Source of the DNA: Alloprevotella sp. Lung230
GTDB taxonomy: Bacteria > Bacteroidota > Bacteroidia > Bacteroidales > Bacteroidaceae
Length of the DNA: 64,000 nt
Direction: 5' to 3'
Assembly: GCF_014385435.1 (NCBI RefSeq)
Contig: NZ_JACSUD010000012.1
Location: 1 to 64,000 of the forward strand
The notes under the pieces were generated by a model. It worked only from the letters and a program-made list of their open reading frames with translations. It was not told the origin of the DNA and searched no databases. Shown here one piece after another: positions 9,384 through 17,719 of the stretch. How positions within the stretch are numbered: the stretch's first letter is position 1; each line of letters begins with the position of its first letter. A program made the position numbers and the translations under genes.

Positions 9384-10304
9384 ATGAAAATCCTCGTTGC
9401 CACAGAAAAACCTTTTGCCAAAGTTGCCGTCGAAGGTATTCGTCAAATCATAGAAAGCGCAGGCCATGAACTGGTGACGCTCGAAAGCTACACCGACAAG
9501 GCACAGCTCCTTGCAGCCGTGGCCGATGTCCATGCGCTCATCATCCGTAGCGACCTCATTGATGCCGAGGTGATGACAGCAGCCCCACAACTGAAAATCA
9601 TTGTGCGCGCCGGCGCCGGCTACGACAATGTCGATCTTGCCACGGCCACTGCGCGCAACATCGTTGTGATGAACACACCCGGCCAGAACTCCAATGCTGT
9701 TGCCGAACTTGTGTTTGGCATGCTCATCTTCAACGCCCGTCATCACTTCAACGGCAAGTCGGGCAGCGAACTCAAAGGCAAAACCCTCGGTATTGTGGCC
9801 TATGGTCAAGTGGGCCGCAACGTGACGCGCATTGCCAAAGGGATGGAGATGGAAGTCCATGCTTACGATTTCTTCGACCTTGCCGAACGCATGAAAGCCG
9901 ATGGAGTGACGAAAGAAGACAGCATCAAAGCTATCTTCGAAAAGTGCGACATCGTCTCGCTCCACCTCCCTGCCACGGCCGACACGAAACAGTCCATCAA
10001 CCGCGCCTTGGTGGGCTTGATGAAGCCGAAGGCGGTGCTCATCAACACCGCGCGCAAGGAAATCATCAATGAGACCGAACTCCTCGCTCTCCTCCTGACG
10101 GAGCGTCCCGACCTCACCTATCTCACCGACATCCGTCCCGACCTCCACAACGAGTATGCCGAAGCCTTGGGCGAACGCTATTTCGCCACGCCTAAGAAGA
10201 TGGGTGCACAGACCGCCGAGGCCAATATCAATGCCGGTCTGGCGGCAGCCCGCCAAATCTGCAGTTTCTTTGCCGACGGATGCACGAAATTCCAAGTCAA
10301 CTAA
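9384..10304 (+). CDS. serA: D-3-phosphoglycerate dehydrogenase, short Bacteroidota type
   Basis: SerA carries out the first committed step of serine synthesis, oxidising 3-phosphoglycerate with NAD. The protein has 306 residues with no C-terminal ACT domain, so allosteric serine control of the long-form type is not expected. The NAD-binding glycine motif VAYGQVGRNVTRIA lies at about 136-149, and the catalytic Arg is in INTARKE (about 219-225). Where 2-hydroxyacid dehydrogenases normally have the catalytic His (TPHxG), the sequence reads ATPKKMGAQT. This Lys variant is, to my knowledge, usual in Bacteroidota SerA. It is part of the serC-serA-DUF1015 group. The only thing between it and serC is the MITE remnant. 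Confidence 0.93.
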   Translation: MKILVATEKPFAKVAVEGIRQIIESAGHELVTLESYTDKAQLLAAVADVHALIIRSDLIDAEVMTAAPQLKIIVRAGAGYDNVDLATATARNIVVMNTPGQNSNAVAELVFGMLIFNARHHFNGKSGSELKGKTLGIVAYGQVGRNVTRIAKGMEMEVHAYDFFDLAERMKADGVTKEDSIKAIFEKCDIVSLHLPATADTKQSINRALVGLMKPKAVLINTARKEIINETELLALLLTERPDLTYLTDIRPDLHNEYAEALGERYFATPKKMGAQTAEANINAGLAAARQICSFFADGCTKFQVN

Positions 10305-10330
10305 CCTCCACCTTTTTTTACGATACTATT

Positions 10331-11578
10331 ATGCCACGCATCAAACCTTTCCGCGGCATTCGTCCGCCGCAACATCTCGTTGCCCAGGTGGCTTCCCGCC
10401 CTTACGATGTGCTCAACTCCGAAGAGGCGCGCCTCGAAGCCGGCGACAACGAGAAGTCGCTCTATCATATCATCAAACCTGAAATCAACTTCCCCCCCGG
10501 CACCGACGAACACGATGAGCGTGTTTATGATGCCGCACGTGCCCAACTGGATCATTTCATCGAACAAGGTTGGTTGGTGCAGGATGAGGAGGAACATTAT
10601 TACCTTTACGCCCAGACCATGGATGGGCACACCCAATATGGATTTGTGGTGTGTGCCCATATCGACGACTATACCAAGGGCATCATCAAAAAGCACGAAC
10701 TCACGCGCCGTGCGAAGGAAGACGACCGCATGCGCCACATCAACACCACCAATGCCCACATCGGCTCGGCCTTTCTGGCTTTCCGCCACAATGCCACTCT
10801 CCTGGCACTCATCGACAAGGTAGCCAAGACAAAGCCCGAATACGACTTTGTCGCTCCCGAAGATGGATTTCGCCACACGTTGTGGGTCATTAATGATGCC
10901 ACCGACTTAGACACCATCACCCACGAGTTCGACGAGATGGACTGCCTCTACATCGCCGACGGCCACCACCGCAGTGCCGCTGCTGCACGTGTGGGGCAGG
11001 AGCGTGCCGCGGCCAATCCCGCCAACACCGGCCGCGAGGAGTACAACTTCTATTTGGCCGTCTGCTTCCCCGCCGAGCAACTCACCATCCTCGACTACAA
11101 CCGCGTGGTGACCGACCTCAACGGACTCACACCGCAAGAGTTCCTGACCGCCCTTTCGCTCAATTTTGAGGTGAAAGACCGCGGCGAAGTGCCCTATCGT
11201 CCGCAGCATCCCCACCAGTTCTCGCTCTATCTCGAAGGCCGTTGGTACAGCCTCGACGCCCATCCCGGCAGCTTCGACCCCAACGACCCCATAGGCGATC
11301 TCGATGTGGACATATCCTCTCGCCTCATCCTGCAAGACATCTTGGACATCGGCGACCTCCGCTCCTCCCAGCGCATTGACTTCGTGGGAGGACTCCGCGG
11401 CCTTGAAGAACTCAAACGTCGTGTCGACAGCGGCGAGATGAAAGCCGCCCTCGCGCTCTATCCCGTCTCCATCGAACAGGTGATGCGCATTGCCGACACC
11501 GGCAACATCATGCCGCCCAAGGCCACTTGGTTCGAACCGAAATTACGCTCCGGTGTGGTCATTCATTCGCTCGAATAG
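10331..11578 (+). CDS. DUF1015 family protein
   Basis: The protein has 415 residues starting MPRIKPFRGIRPP, the usual N-terminus of DUF1015 proteins. The frame extends 17 codons further up to 10280, but that would overlap serA by 25 nt and is not supported by family length. Conserved segments visible are RPYDVLNSEEAR and YIADGHHRSAAAARV (about residues 210-224). The family is widespread, is often next to serA in Bacteroidota and Clostridia, and has no established biochemical activity. Position suggests a role linked to serine or one-carbon metabolism; that is inference only. Confidence 0.9.
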   Translation: MPRIKPFRGIRPPQHLVAQVASRPYDVLNSEEARLEAGDNEKSLYHIIKPEINFPPGTDEHDERVYDAARAQLDHFIEQGWLVQDEEEHYYLYAQTMDGHTQYGFVVCAHIDDYTKGIIKKHELTRRAKEDDRMRHINTTNAHIGSAFLAFRHNATLLALIDKVAKTKPEYDFVAPEDGFRHTLWVINDATDLDTITHEFDEMDCLYIADGHHRSAAAARVGQERAAANPANTGREEYNFYLAVCFPAEQLTILDYNRVVTDLNGLTPQEFLTALSLNFEVKDRGEVPYRPQHPHQFSLYLEGRWYSLDAHPGSFDPNDPIGDLDVDISSRLILQDILDIGDLRSSQRIDFVGGLRGLEELKRRVDSGEMKAALALYPVSIEQVMRIADTGNIMPPKATWFEPKLRSGVVIHSLE

Positions 11579-11736
11579 TCCTCTATCTCTGCTGCTTCCG
11601 GACGTGCACCGCGTGCGCTCGGAAGCAGCCTTTTTGCTGCCTTCCGCTGTTGTCCTGCCGGGAGGCGCAACCGAAAAAACGCCTTTTTTCTCCCATCAAT
11701 CTACTGGAGAGCACGCCCTCTCCCCAAATCTTTTAA

Positions 11737-11927
11737 GTAGGTGTTCACAATGAATTGATACGAGAAATGTTTCCATTTTTCGTCAGATTGTCTTTGTGAA
11801 GAAGGAGTGTAGCGAGCTACACGACTGATGAACAAAGGCGAGATGGCGGAAAGGGAGAGCAAAGATGGTATCAAAGTAAAGAACATCCTACAATTAAGAG
11901 AATTACGATTAATTTTGAACACCTACT
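11737..11927 (+). mobile_element. MITE of the TA family (copy 1, full length)
   Basis: This 191-bp element has 12-bp perfect terminal inverted repeats (AGTAGGTGTTCA...TGAACACCTACT), partly extended by weaker matches. It is flanked by TA on both sides (11735-11736, 11928-11929). An internal hairpin GTGTAG-CGAG-CTACAC lies at 11807-11822. A TAATTTTG box (11910-11917), a perfect Bacteroidota -7 box, sits near the right end, 15 nt before the lipoprotein start. It is homologous over its full length to 17720-17911 in opposite orientation. No transposase is encoded. TA duplication and short TIRs suggest mobilisation by an IS630/Tc1-mariner-type enzyme. Confidence 0.8.
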
Positions 11928-11932
11928 TATCG

Positions 11933-13309
11933 ATGAAACGTCTCCTTTTGCTACTTTTCCTCAGCCTCTTCCTGATGGGCTGCCAGACCATTGAAATCCC
12001 CGACACTCCCACACCGCAGAAGCCCAAACACCCCAACGTGAGCATCGTGGCACGCTCCACCTCGCAAGAAGCGCTGTCCTATCCGCTCTCGGTCTATGCC
12101 TTTGACGAAAGCGGAAAGTGTGCGGCACAACAGACGATCGCTTCGGCCGAAGAAGCGCTGAGTCTGGCGCTCGCTCCGGGCAACTATCGGATCATTGCGC
12201 TGAGTGGACAGCAGGGCTACACCCTCTCGTCGGGCGAGGTCAGTGCCACCACGCGGCTCTCCATGACGGCCAAGGAAAACTATGCCACCGTGCCTCTCCA
12301 ACGTGGCGAAGCGCTGGTGAAGGTGGGCAAGACGAAGTCGAAAGTGACGTTGATGATGAACTATGCCGTGGCCGGCGTGACCCTCGTGCTCAACCACGTC
12401 CCCTCTTCGGTCACTGCCGTTTCGGCGCGCCTCGGCGACCTCTATCGGCAGATGGATTGCAACGGCTCCTACTTCTCCACCGCAGCGGTCGACATCCCCT
12501 GCACGCAGCAGACCGACGGCACGTGGTCCACACCCACTGTCTATGTCTTCCCCGGGGCAAAGGCGGCCACCTCGGTGACCCTCTCCCTCACCGATGCCGG
12601 CCAAACGCGCGACTACAGCGCCGTGATGAATCAGCCCATTGCCGCCGCCACGCCCTACCGCTTTGAGGGCAACTACTCCGGCGAGGGCGAGTCCGGCACC
12701 ATGTCGCTCACTGGCACACTCATCGCCGGTGGATGGCAGACGCAGGTGGACAAAGATTTTGCCTTCGGACCCACAGCACCGGCACAACCCACTCCCGACC
12801 CCGGCACACCAGCCGTTCCCCCGAAGTCGGGCGAAGTGACAGTGGCCTCCCTGCCCACAGCCGGTACGCTCTGGCAGGACAAGTATGTCGTCGCACTGGT
12901 GGAAAGCCCCACGACCGAAGGCGCCGACATCCTCCTCATCTCCACCGCCGACTGGGACAACCTCTATTCCGCCCTCTCGGCCAACGACCCCACGGGTGCT
13001 GCCGACATTGCCGCCTCCTACGTCGAAAACGGCCTCACCGGATGGACCATCCCCACCACGGCCGAGGCCAAAGCCTTGGCCGAAGCCTACAACGGCGCCG
13101 CCCTCAACCGTCTTAACGCCCTCATCCGCAAAGTCGGTGGGCAAAACATCGAGGTGGAGTCCGGCAACAAGCGCGTGCGCTACCTTTGCGAAAACGCCAC
13201 CCACACCTACACCTTTCAATCCGACAATCGGGTGCTGGGTGCCGGAGAAAAGGTGAAAAACTATCATCTCCGTCTCGTCAAGCGCCTTCACCTCATCTTG
13301 AAGCACTAA
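11933..13309 (+). CDS. FimB/Mfa2-like lipoprotein with Lcl/DUF1566-like C-terminus
   Basis: The protein has 458 residues with a lipoprotein signal (MKRLLLLLFLSLFLMGC, acylated Cys at residue 17). The frame is open further upstream to 11828, but that part lies inside the MITE, so the ATG at 11933 is the real start. Residues about 35-230 have the pattern of fimbrial anchor lipoproteins: PLSVYAFDESGKC, LALAPGNYRIIALS and a second beta domain. A Pro-rich linker (about 280-305) leads to a C-terminal region with GWTIPTTAEAKALAEAY, reminiscent of Lcl/DUF1566 domains, ending HLRLVKRLH. It is probably a surface-exposed or outer-membrane lipoprotein. A fimbrial role is inferred from weak resemblance. 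Confidence 0.65.
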   Translation: MKRLLLLLFLSLFLMGCQTIEIPDTPTPQKPKHPNVSIVARSTSQEALSYPLSVYAFDESGKCAAQQTIASAEEALSLALAPGNYRIIALSGQQGYTLSSGEVSATTRLSMTAKENYATVPLQRGEALVKVGKTKSKVTLMMNYAVAGVTLVLNHVPSSVTAVSARLGDLYRQMDCNGSYFSTAAVDIPCTQQTDGTWSTPTVYVFPGAKAATSVTLSLTDAGQTRDYSAVMNQPIAAATPYRFEGNYSGEGESGTMSLTGTLIAGGWQTQVDKDFAFGPTAPAQPTPDPGTPAVPPKSGEVTVASLPTAGTLWQDKYVVALVESPTTEGADILLISTADWDNLYSALSANDPTGAADIAASYVENGLTGWTIPTTAEAKALAEAYNGAALNRLNALIRKVGGQNIEVESGNKRVRYLCENATHTYTFQSDNRVLGAGEKVKNYHLRLVKRLHLILKH

Positions 13310-13340
13310 ACTTCTTTTCAATTCTCATTCCTCATACCTT

Positions 13341-13733
13341 ATGTTCAAAACCCTTCTTTATCTCTTCCCCATGTTTCTATCCTCCCTCTTCTCGTGCCAA
13401 AGTTCGACCGACATAGAGAGCGTTTCCCCCATCGCTTTTTCTAAAATCATTGACGCCGATGCCTCCATCGTGCGCCTCGATGTGCGTACTCCTGCCGAAT
13501 ATGCCGAAGGCCACATCGCCGGCAGCCTTAACGTCGATGTCACCTCGCCCGACTTTGTGCAGCGCGTGCAGCAGCAAATCCCCAAGGGGAAGACCATCGC
13601 CCTCTATTGCCGCAGTGGACGGCGCAGCAAGATGGCCGCTGCTCAGCTCCTCAAACAGGGCTACAAAATCATAGAACTGGAAAGCGGCATCTTGGGCTGG
13701 ATGTCCCAGCAGTTGCCTGTAAGCAAAGACTAA
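13341..13733 (+). CDS. rhodanese-like lipoprotein
   Basis: The protein has 130 residues. An N-terminal hydrophobic stretch ends in SLFSCQSS, which fits a lipobox with Cys at about residue 19. The single rhodanese domain has VRLDVRTPAEYAEGHIAGSLNVDV and the active-site loop YCRSGRRSKMAA, with catalytic Cys at about residue 90. Rhodaneses carry persulfide sulfur; the substrate cannot be read from sequence, and the predicted location is periplasmic. The gene is 31 nt after the lipoprotein gene. Its stop codon overlaps the left 8-bp duplication of the inserted element at 13739. Confidence 0.9.
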   Translation: MFKTLLYLFPMFLSSLFSCQSSTDIESVSPIAFSKIIDADASIVRLDVRTPAEYAEGHIAGSLNVDVTSPDFVQRVQQQIPKGKTIALYCRSGRRSKMAAAQLLKQGYKIIELESGILGWMSQQLPVSKD

Positions 13734-13738
13734 TCTAC

Positions 13739-14023
13739 ACCCGTTGGCAGAATTAAATTAGTACCTACTTCATCCTTCCTATGGGTTTGTTGTTCATATA
13801 ATTGATGTATTGCAATGCGGTCACGTACTTTCAAAATCGAAGTGCAACAAATCTTCGGAGAATTGCTTGCGTATCTCCAAGAATTTGACGAACTTTGTAT
13901 ACCGGTTGCACATGACGAGATCGCAGAACTTAAAGCTTGATGGCGACTAAGTCGCTGATAAGCTGTGATATGTGAAACTTTTTCCGTGTGTGCTTTACCG
14001 ATTATTTAATTCCGCCAACGAGT
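13739..14023. mobile_element. 285-bp inverted-repeat insertion (MITE-like) with 8-bp target duplication
   Basis: The ends are inverted repeats of about 22 bp with three mismatches: the left starts ACCCGTTGGCAGAATTAAAT, the right starts ACTCGTTGGCGGAATTAAAT on the opposite strand. TAATCTAC is duplicated directly outside both ends (13731-13738 and 14024-14031). Inside is a short frame of 41 codons (13815-13940, MRSRTFKIEVQQIFGELLAY...) that I do not recognise and that may be a transposase remnant or nothing. No intact transposase is present. It separates the rhodanese gene from pabB and ends 10 nt before the pabB ATG, so pabB expression may depend on it. Confidence 0.75.
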
Positions 14024-14033
14024 TAATCTACTT

Positions 14034-15059
14034 ATGTCGCTTTATGAACAATCTGCCGCCATCGCGCAGATGAACCAATGGGGGAAGGCTGCAAAGCCTT
14101 TCCTCTTTCTTGTGGACTACCGCGGGACGCAGACCCTCCTCCTTCCGCTCGATGAAATCGACCCCGACCACTTGCTCTACGACTTTTCGGGCGTGACCAA
14201 TGCCGCCGGTCGGCCGCCCGAACCCCTGCCCATACCTTTGCACTGGAGCGTAGTCCCGCCCACCCCCGAAGTCTATGCCGCAGCCTTCCACACCGTGGTG
14301 CACCACCTCAAGCGCGGCGACAGTTTTCTGACCAACCTGACCTGCCGCCTGCCGCTCACCACCAATCTCTCTTTGCGCCAGATGTTCCATCACGCCTCTG
14401 CCCGCTACCGCCTTTGGTGGGACGACCGCCTGGTGTGCTTTTCGCCCGAAATCTTTGTGCAAATCTCCGAGGGAAAAATCCACTCCTTTCCGATGAAGGG
14501 TACCCTCGATGCCCACCTCCCGAACGCCCGCGCCCTCCTCTTGGACAACCCCAAAGAGGCGGCCGAACACGCCACCATCGTCGACCTCATCCGCAACGAC
14601 CTCAGCACCATCGCCACCGAAGTGTACGTGGCGCGCTATCGCTACGTCGACACCATCGCCACCCACAGCGGTGCGCTTCTCCAGACGAGTTCCGAGGTGG
14701 TCGGCACGCTGCCCGAGGACTATCCCGCCCGCCTGGGCACGCTCCTCTTCCGCCTCCTGCCTGCCGGGAGCATCACGGGCGCACCCAAGCCCAAGACGAT
14801 GGACATCATCGCGGCTGCCGAAACCTACGAACGCGGTTTCTACACCGGTGTGATGGGCATTTTCGACGGCCGAAATGTGGACAGCGCCGTCATGATACGC
14901 TTTGTCGACCGGCAGCCCGACGGCACACTCGCTTTCAAGGCCGGGGGCGGCATCACCTGCCAAAGCGACCTTGTGAGCGAATATGCCGAAGTGTGCCAGA
15001 AGGCTGTGCTGCCGCTGGACAAAAACTTCCCTTTCCGCCGGAAAAACTTCCACAAGTAG
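14034..15059 (+). CDS. pabB: aminodeoxychorismate synthase component I
   Basis: PabB converts chorismate and ammonia (from the PabA glutaminase) to 4-amino-4-deoxychorismate for folate synthesis. The protein has 341 residues and covers mainly the chorismate-binding domain, the short form typical of Bacteroidota. Signatures are FSPEIFVQI, FPMKGTLDA (the PIKGT-type motif that separates PabB from anthranilate synthase), HATIVDLIRNDLS, LLPAGSITGAPKPKTM and GGGITCQSD. The start is 3 nt past the 8-bp duplication left by the insertion, so its native upstream region has been displaced. The aminotransferase-fold partner gene follows. Confidence 0.93.
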   Translation: MSLYEQSAAIAQMNQWGKAAKPFLFLVDYRGTQTLLLPLDEIDPDHLLYDFSGVTNAAGRPPEPLPIPLHWSVVPPTPEVYAAAFHTVVHHLKRGDSFLTNLTCRLPLTTNLSLRQMFHHASARYRLWWDDRLVCFSPEIFVQISEGKIHSFPMKGTLDAHLPNARALLLDNPKEAAEHATIVDLIRNDLSTIATEVYVARYRYVDTIATHSGALLQTSSEVVGTLPEDYPARLGTLLFRLLPAGSITGAPKPKTMDIIAAAETYERGFYTGVMGIFDGRNVDSAVMIRFVDRQPDGTLAFKAGGGITCQSDLVSEYAEVCQKAVLPLDKNFPFRRKNFHK

Positions 15060-15068
15060 GTCGTAAAC

Positions 15069-15152
15069 TATAAACCAAACCTTGAATTATATAAACCAAG
15101 CTTTGGTTTACATAAACCAAAGTTTGAATTACATAAACCAAACCTTGGTTTA
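15069..15152. repeat. four-unit 21-bp palindromic tandem array before pabC
   Basis: Four consecutive 21-bp units begin with ATAAACCAA and end in TTGAATTAT, TTTGGTTTAC, TTTGAATTAC and TTGGTTTAT. Units 2 and 4 are internal palindromes around AAACCAA...TTGGTTT. The array starts 10 nt after the pabB stop and ends just before a TATCTTTG box (15158-15165). On the minus strand it reads as a seven-residue repeat (LVYxxQx), which probably only reflects the 21-bp period. It could act as an operator array or as hairpin terminators between pabB and pabC. Confidence 0.85.
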
Positions 15153-15157
15153 TAGAT

Positions 15158-15165
15158 TATCTTTG
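15158..15165 (+). promoter_or_regulatory. -7 box of pabC
   Basis: TATCTTTG matches TAnnTTTG exactly. No TTTG lies 19-20 nt upstream; that position is inside the last unit of the 21-bp array, so a factor binding the array could govern this promoter. Confidence 0.4.
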
Positions 15166-15307
15166 AGAAAACGAACTTTTTCGTTCAGCCAGACGGGCAG
15201 TGCCAAAACGAAGGATGAGTTTTGAGCAATGCCGTGGCGAGAAAATGTCTGTAAAACGAACTTTTTCTCCCTTCCACACCACTTTTCTTGTGGGCTATAC
15301 CACTTTT

Positions 15308-15985
15308 ATGATGCATCTCGAAGAAATCCCTCCGGGGCAGCCACAAAGGCCAACGCCTGCGGCACACCCGCCTCAACTCCTCGAAACCCTCTGCCTGCTT
15401 CACCGTGTGCCGCAGCGGGTGGAACAGCACCGCGTCCGCATGGCCGCTGCCCTCGCGGCCATGAACGCACCCTCTCGCCGCGCCCTTTCGGCGCTTGATG
15501 GACCGCTGGTCGAATTGCTGCACGATGCCCCTCCGCCCACGGCCGATCGGGAGCGTCTGCGCCTCGTCTACGATGGGGTGGGGCACTACACCTGGACGCT
15601 CCACCCCTACACGCCGCGTCCAGTCCGCACGCTGCGTCTGCTTGCGGCCGACCATCTGGACTACGCCCACAAGTGGGCCGACCGCCGGGTGCTCGATGCC
15701 TGCTTTGCCGCCCGTGCCGGTGCCGACGATGTGCTGCTCGTGCGCCACGGACGGCTCACCGACACCACCATTGCCAACGTTGCGCTTTGGGACGGCCACC
15801 ACTGGTGCACCCCGGCCGAGCCTCTGCTCCGCGGCACCCACCGCGCCCACCTTCTGGAGCGCGACCTCATCGTGGAGCGCGACCTCACGCCGGCCGACTT
15901 GGCGCGCTGCTTGCGCCTCCGCCTCTTCAACGCGATGCTGGCTTGGGGCGAAATCGATCTGCCCATCTCGGCCGTGCTGCTCTAA
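15308..15985 (+). CDS. pabC: aminotransferase class IV (aminodeoxychorismate lyase-like)
   Basis: PabC releases pyruvate from aminodeoxychorismate to give 4-aminobenzoate. The protein has 225 residues from the ATG at 15308; the frame is open from 15200, and an ATG at 15245 is an alternative start. The class IV fold is indicated by DYAHKWADRRVLDACFA (the pyridoxal-phosphate Lys in HKW, about residue 119) and by GADDVLLVRHGRLTDTTIANVALWDG. The product is assigned from the fold and the position directly after pabB. It ends near a strong bidirectional hairpin shared with the convergent glutamine synthetase. Confidence 0.8.
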   Translation: MMHLEEIPPGQPQRPTPAAHPPQLLETLCLLHRVPQRVEQHRVRMAAALAAMNAPSRRALSALDGPLVELLHDAPPPTADRERLRLVYDGVGHYTWTLHPYTPRPVRTLRLLAADHLDYAHKWADRRVLDACFAARAGADDVLLVRHGRLTDTTIANVALWDGHHWCTPAEPLLRGTHRAHLLERDLIVERDLTPADLARCLRLRLFNAMLAWGEIDLPISAVLL

Positions 15986-16075
15986 ATCCGCCTTTTCCGC
16001 CCACCGAAGGAGGAGTGCTGCGTGGGCGAGGCTGCTGTCCTGCTTCTCTCTCGAGATCCCCCCCCCCTAAACGCC

Positions 16076-16113
16076 AATCGAGGACCTATCCGCAGTGGGA
16101 TAGGTCCTCGATT
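16076..16113. terminator. bidirectional terminator between pabC and glnA
   Basis: A 16-bp perfect stem (AATCGAGGACCTATCC / GGATAGGTCCTCGATT) with a 6-nt loop lies between two convergent genes. Confidence 0.75.
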
Positions 16114-16177
16114 TGTGTTGGGTGGAGCGATGTTCATCTGCTCCGCTTTTGAGTGTTGTCCTCGGGCAAGCGTGTCT

Positions 16178-17692
16178 TTATCCGCAGTGGAAGAAGCGCT
16201 CCACGAGTTGGGCGATTTGGTCGGGACGTCCCTCGATGTCGCGGCGGAGGGTGGCGTCGTCGAAGGCGCGAAGTTGCTGCACAATCCCCTCAATCATGGC
16301 CGGGGAGAACACACCGTGCGCTTCGAAGACACGGCGTTGGAGGAGCAGACATTCGGCCGAAGCCACGCAACTATCGGGCAACTGAGAGAGACGGGAGAGG
16401 ACGCGCGCGTTTTCCTGTGCGTGGATGTTGACGTCCACGTAGGTTTGGGCGGCCACATTGAGCGCATCGGGCATCTCAAACCCGTGTCGGCACGCCACGC
16501 AGATGCCGGCGAGGAGCTGATAGACATCGGCCGACCCATCGGAGGAGCGGATTTCGACCGTCTGCTTGAGGGCGGTGTCAAACTTGAGAGTACCGGCCCC
16601 GGCTTCCAGTGGATTGGCCTTGGCACACATGTCCACATCGGCCGTCCAGCCGAGGGGCACGCGCACCAACACAGAACGGTTGCGGTCGCCCCAGCACACG
16701 TTGGTGGGGGCTTCCTGATGCGGCACGAGGCGGAAGTAGGCCGTGGGATTCTTGTTGCCGAAGGCAGTAAGGGCGGGCGCGAGATGCATCATGCCGGCAA
16801 TCATACGGCGGGCATCATCGCTGATTTTACCGTGGTCGAGCATGCAGTTTCGCCCGTCCTTCATCATCCGCATGTGGATGTGGAGGCCTGAGCCCGCTTT
16901 GCCGGTGGTGATTTTTGGGGCAAAGGTGACGTCAAGCCCTTCGCGGTAGGCCTGGTTGCGGATGACCCACTTGGCGATGGTGAGTTGGTCGGCGGCGTCC
17001 TGCACACGGACGGGAAGAAATTCGATTTCGTTTTGCTCGTAGAGCCGCCCATCTTGGTGGAAACTTCCCACCTCCGAGTGCCCATACTTGATTTGGCCGC
17101 CGGTTTGGGCGATGAGGTGCATGCAGCGCGTGCGGAAATCGTTGCTTTTGGCGTAGGGGGCCGACTCGTGGTAGGCGCGTTGGTCCACGGCCGGATAGGC
17201 CGTTTCGTCGGGGCGGATGACGTAGTATTCGAGTTCGCCCATCGCTTGAAACTCCATTCCGGTGGTTGCGGTGAAAGCGCGTGCTGCCTTTTCGAGGGTA
17301 TGCTCGGGCGAACTCTCCAGCGGTCGACCATCTTTGTCAAAATAAGAGCAAAGGAGGTTGAGCGTGGGAATTTCGGCAAAAGGATCGACAAAGGCGGTGC
17401 GGAAACGCGGCACGACATAGAGGTCGCTGCTGCCGGCCTGAATGAAGCTGAAGAGACTCGACCCATCTACGCGTTCGCCGCAGGAGAGGATGGTGTCGAG
17501 GTAGGCCGCATCGTTGATGACGAAATTGAGCGTCTTGAGGCGGCCATCACCTCCGGGGTAGAGAAAGTTGACCATCTGGATGTCGTGCTCCATGATGAAG
17601 CGAACGAGGTCGGCTTTGGTGAAAGCATCGGCGGGCTTGCCCAATTCGCGCACAACGAGGTTGGCATGCATGGCATAAGGGTTGGTGTTCAT
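16178..17692 (-). CDS. glnA: glutamine synthetase family protein
   Basis: The family ligates ammonia to glutamate using ATP. The protein has 504 residues, in the range of type I enzymes. Visible signatures include FLYPGGDGRLKTLNFVI near the N-terminus, MGELEYYVI (metal-binding Glu), GSGLHIHMRM, and FGNKNPTAYFRLVPHQEAP followed by WGDRNRSVLVRVPL. The ATG at 17692 is followed upstream by a MITE whose proximal end is 27 nt away and carries a TAATTTTG box, so the element may supply the promoter. Amide transfer to a substrate other than ammonia cannot be excluded, since Bacteroidales often have several paralogues. Confidence 0.88.
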   Translation of the reverse strand: MNTNPYAMHANLVVRELGKPADAFTKADLVRFIMEHDIQMVNFLYPGGDGRLKTLNFVINDAAYLDTILSCGERVDGSSLFSFIQAGSSDLYVVPRFRTAFVDPFAEIPTLNLLCSYFDKDGRPLESSPEHTLEKAARAFTATTGMEFQAMGELEYYVIRPDETAYPAVDQRAYHESAPYAKSNDFRTRCMHLIAQTGGQIKYGHSEVGSFHQDGRLYEQNEIEFLPVRVQDAADQLTIAKWVIRNQAYREGLDVTFAPKITTGKAGSGLHIHMRMMKDGRNCMLDHGKISDDARRMIAGMMHLAPALTAFGNKNPTAYFRLVPHQEAPTNVCWGDRNRSVLVRVPLGWTADVDMCAKANPLEAGAGTLKFDTALKQTVEIRSSDGSADVYQLLAGICVACRHGFEMPDALNVAAQTYVDVNIHAQENARVLSRLSQLPDSCVASAECLLLQRRVFEAHGVFSPAMIEGIVQQLRAFDDATLRRDIEGRPDQIAQLVERFFHCG

Positions 17693-17719
17693 AGATAAAA
17701 TGTTTTAAGGAGGGGTATA

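Noticed and set aside
11828-11932. N-terminal extension of the lipoprotein frame by 35 codons
   Set aside because: The extension lies inside the MITE; the lipoprotein signal begins at 11933.
14953-15141. Minus-strand frame with an LVYxxQx heptad repeat
   Set aside because: It reads through the 21-bp palindromic array and the end of pabB; the periodicity is a DNA property.
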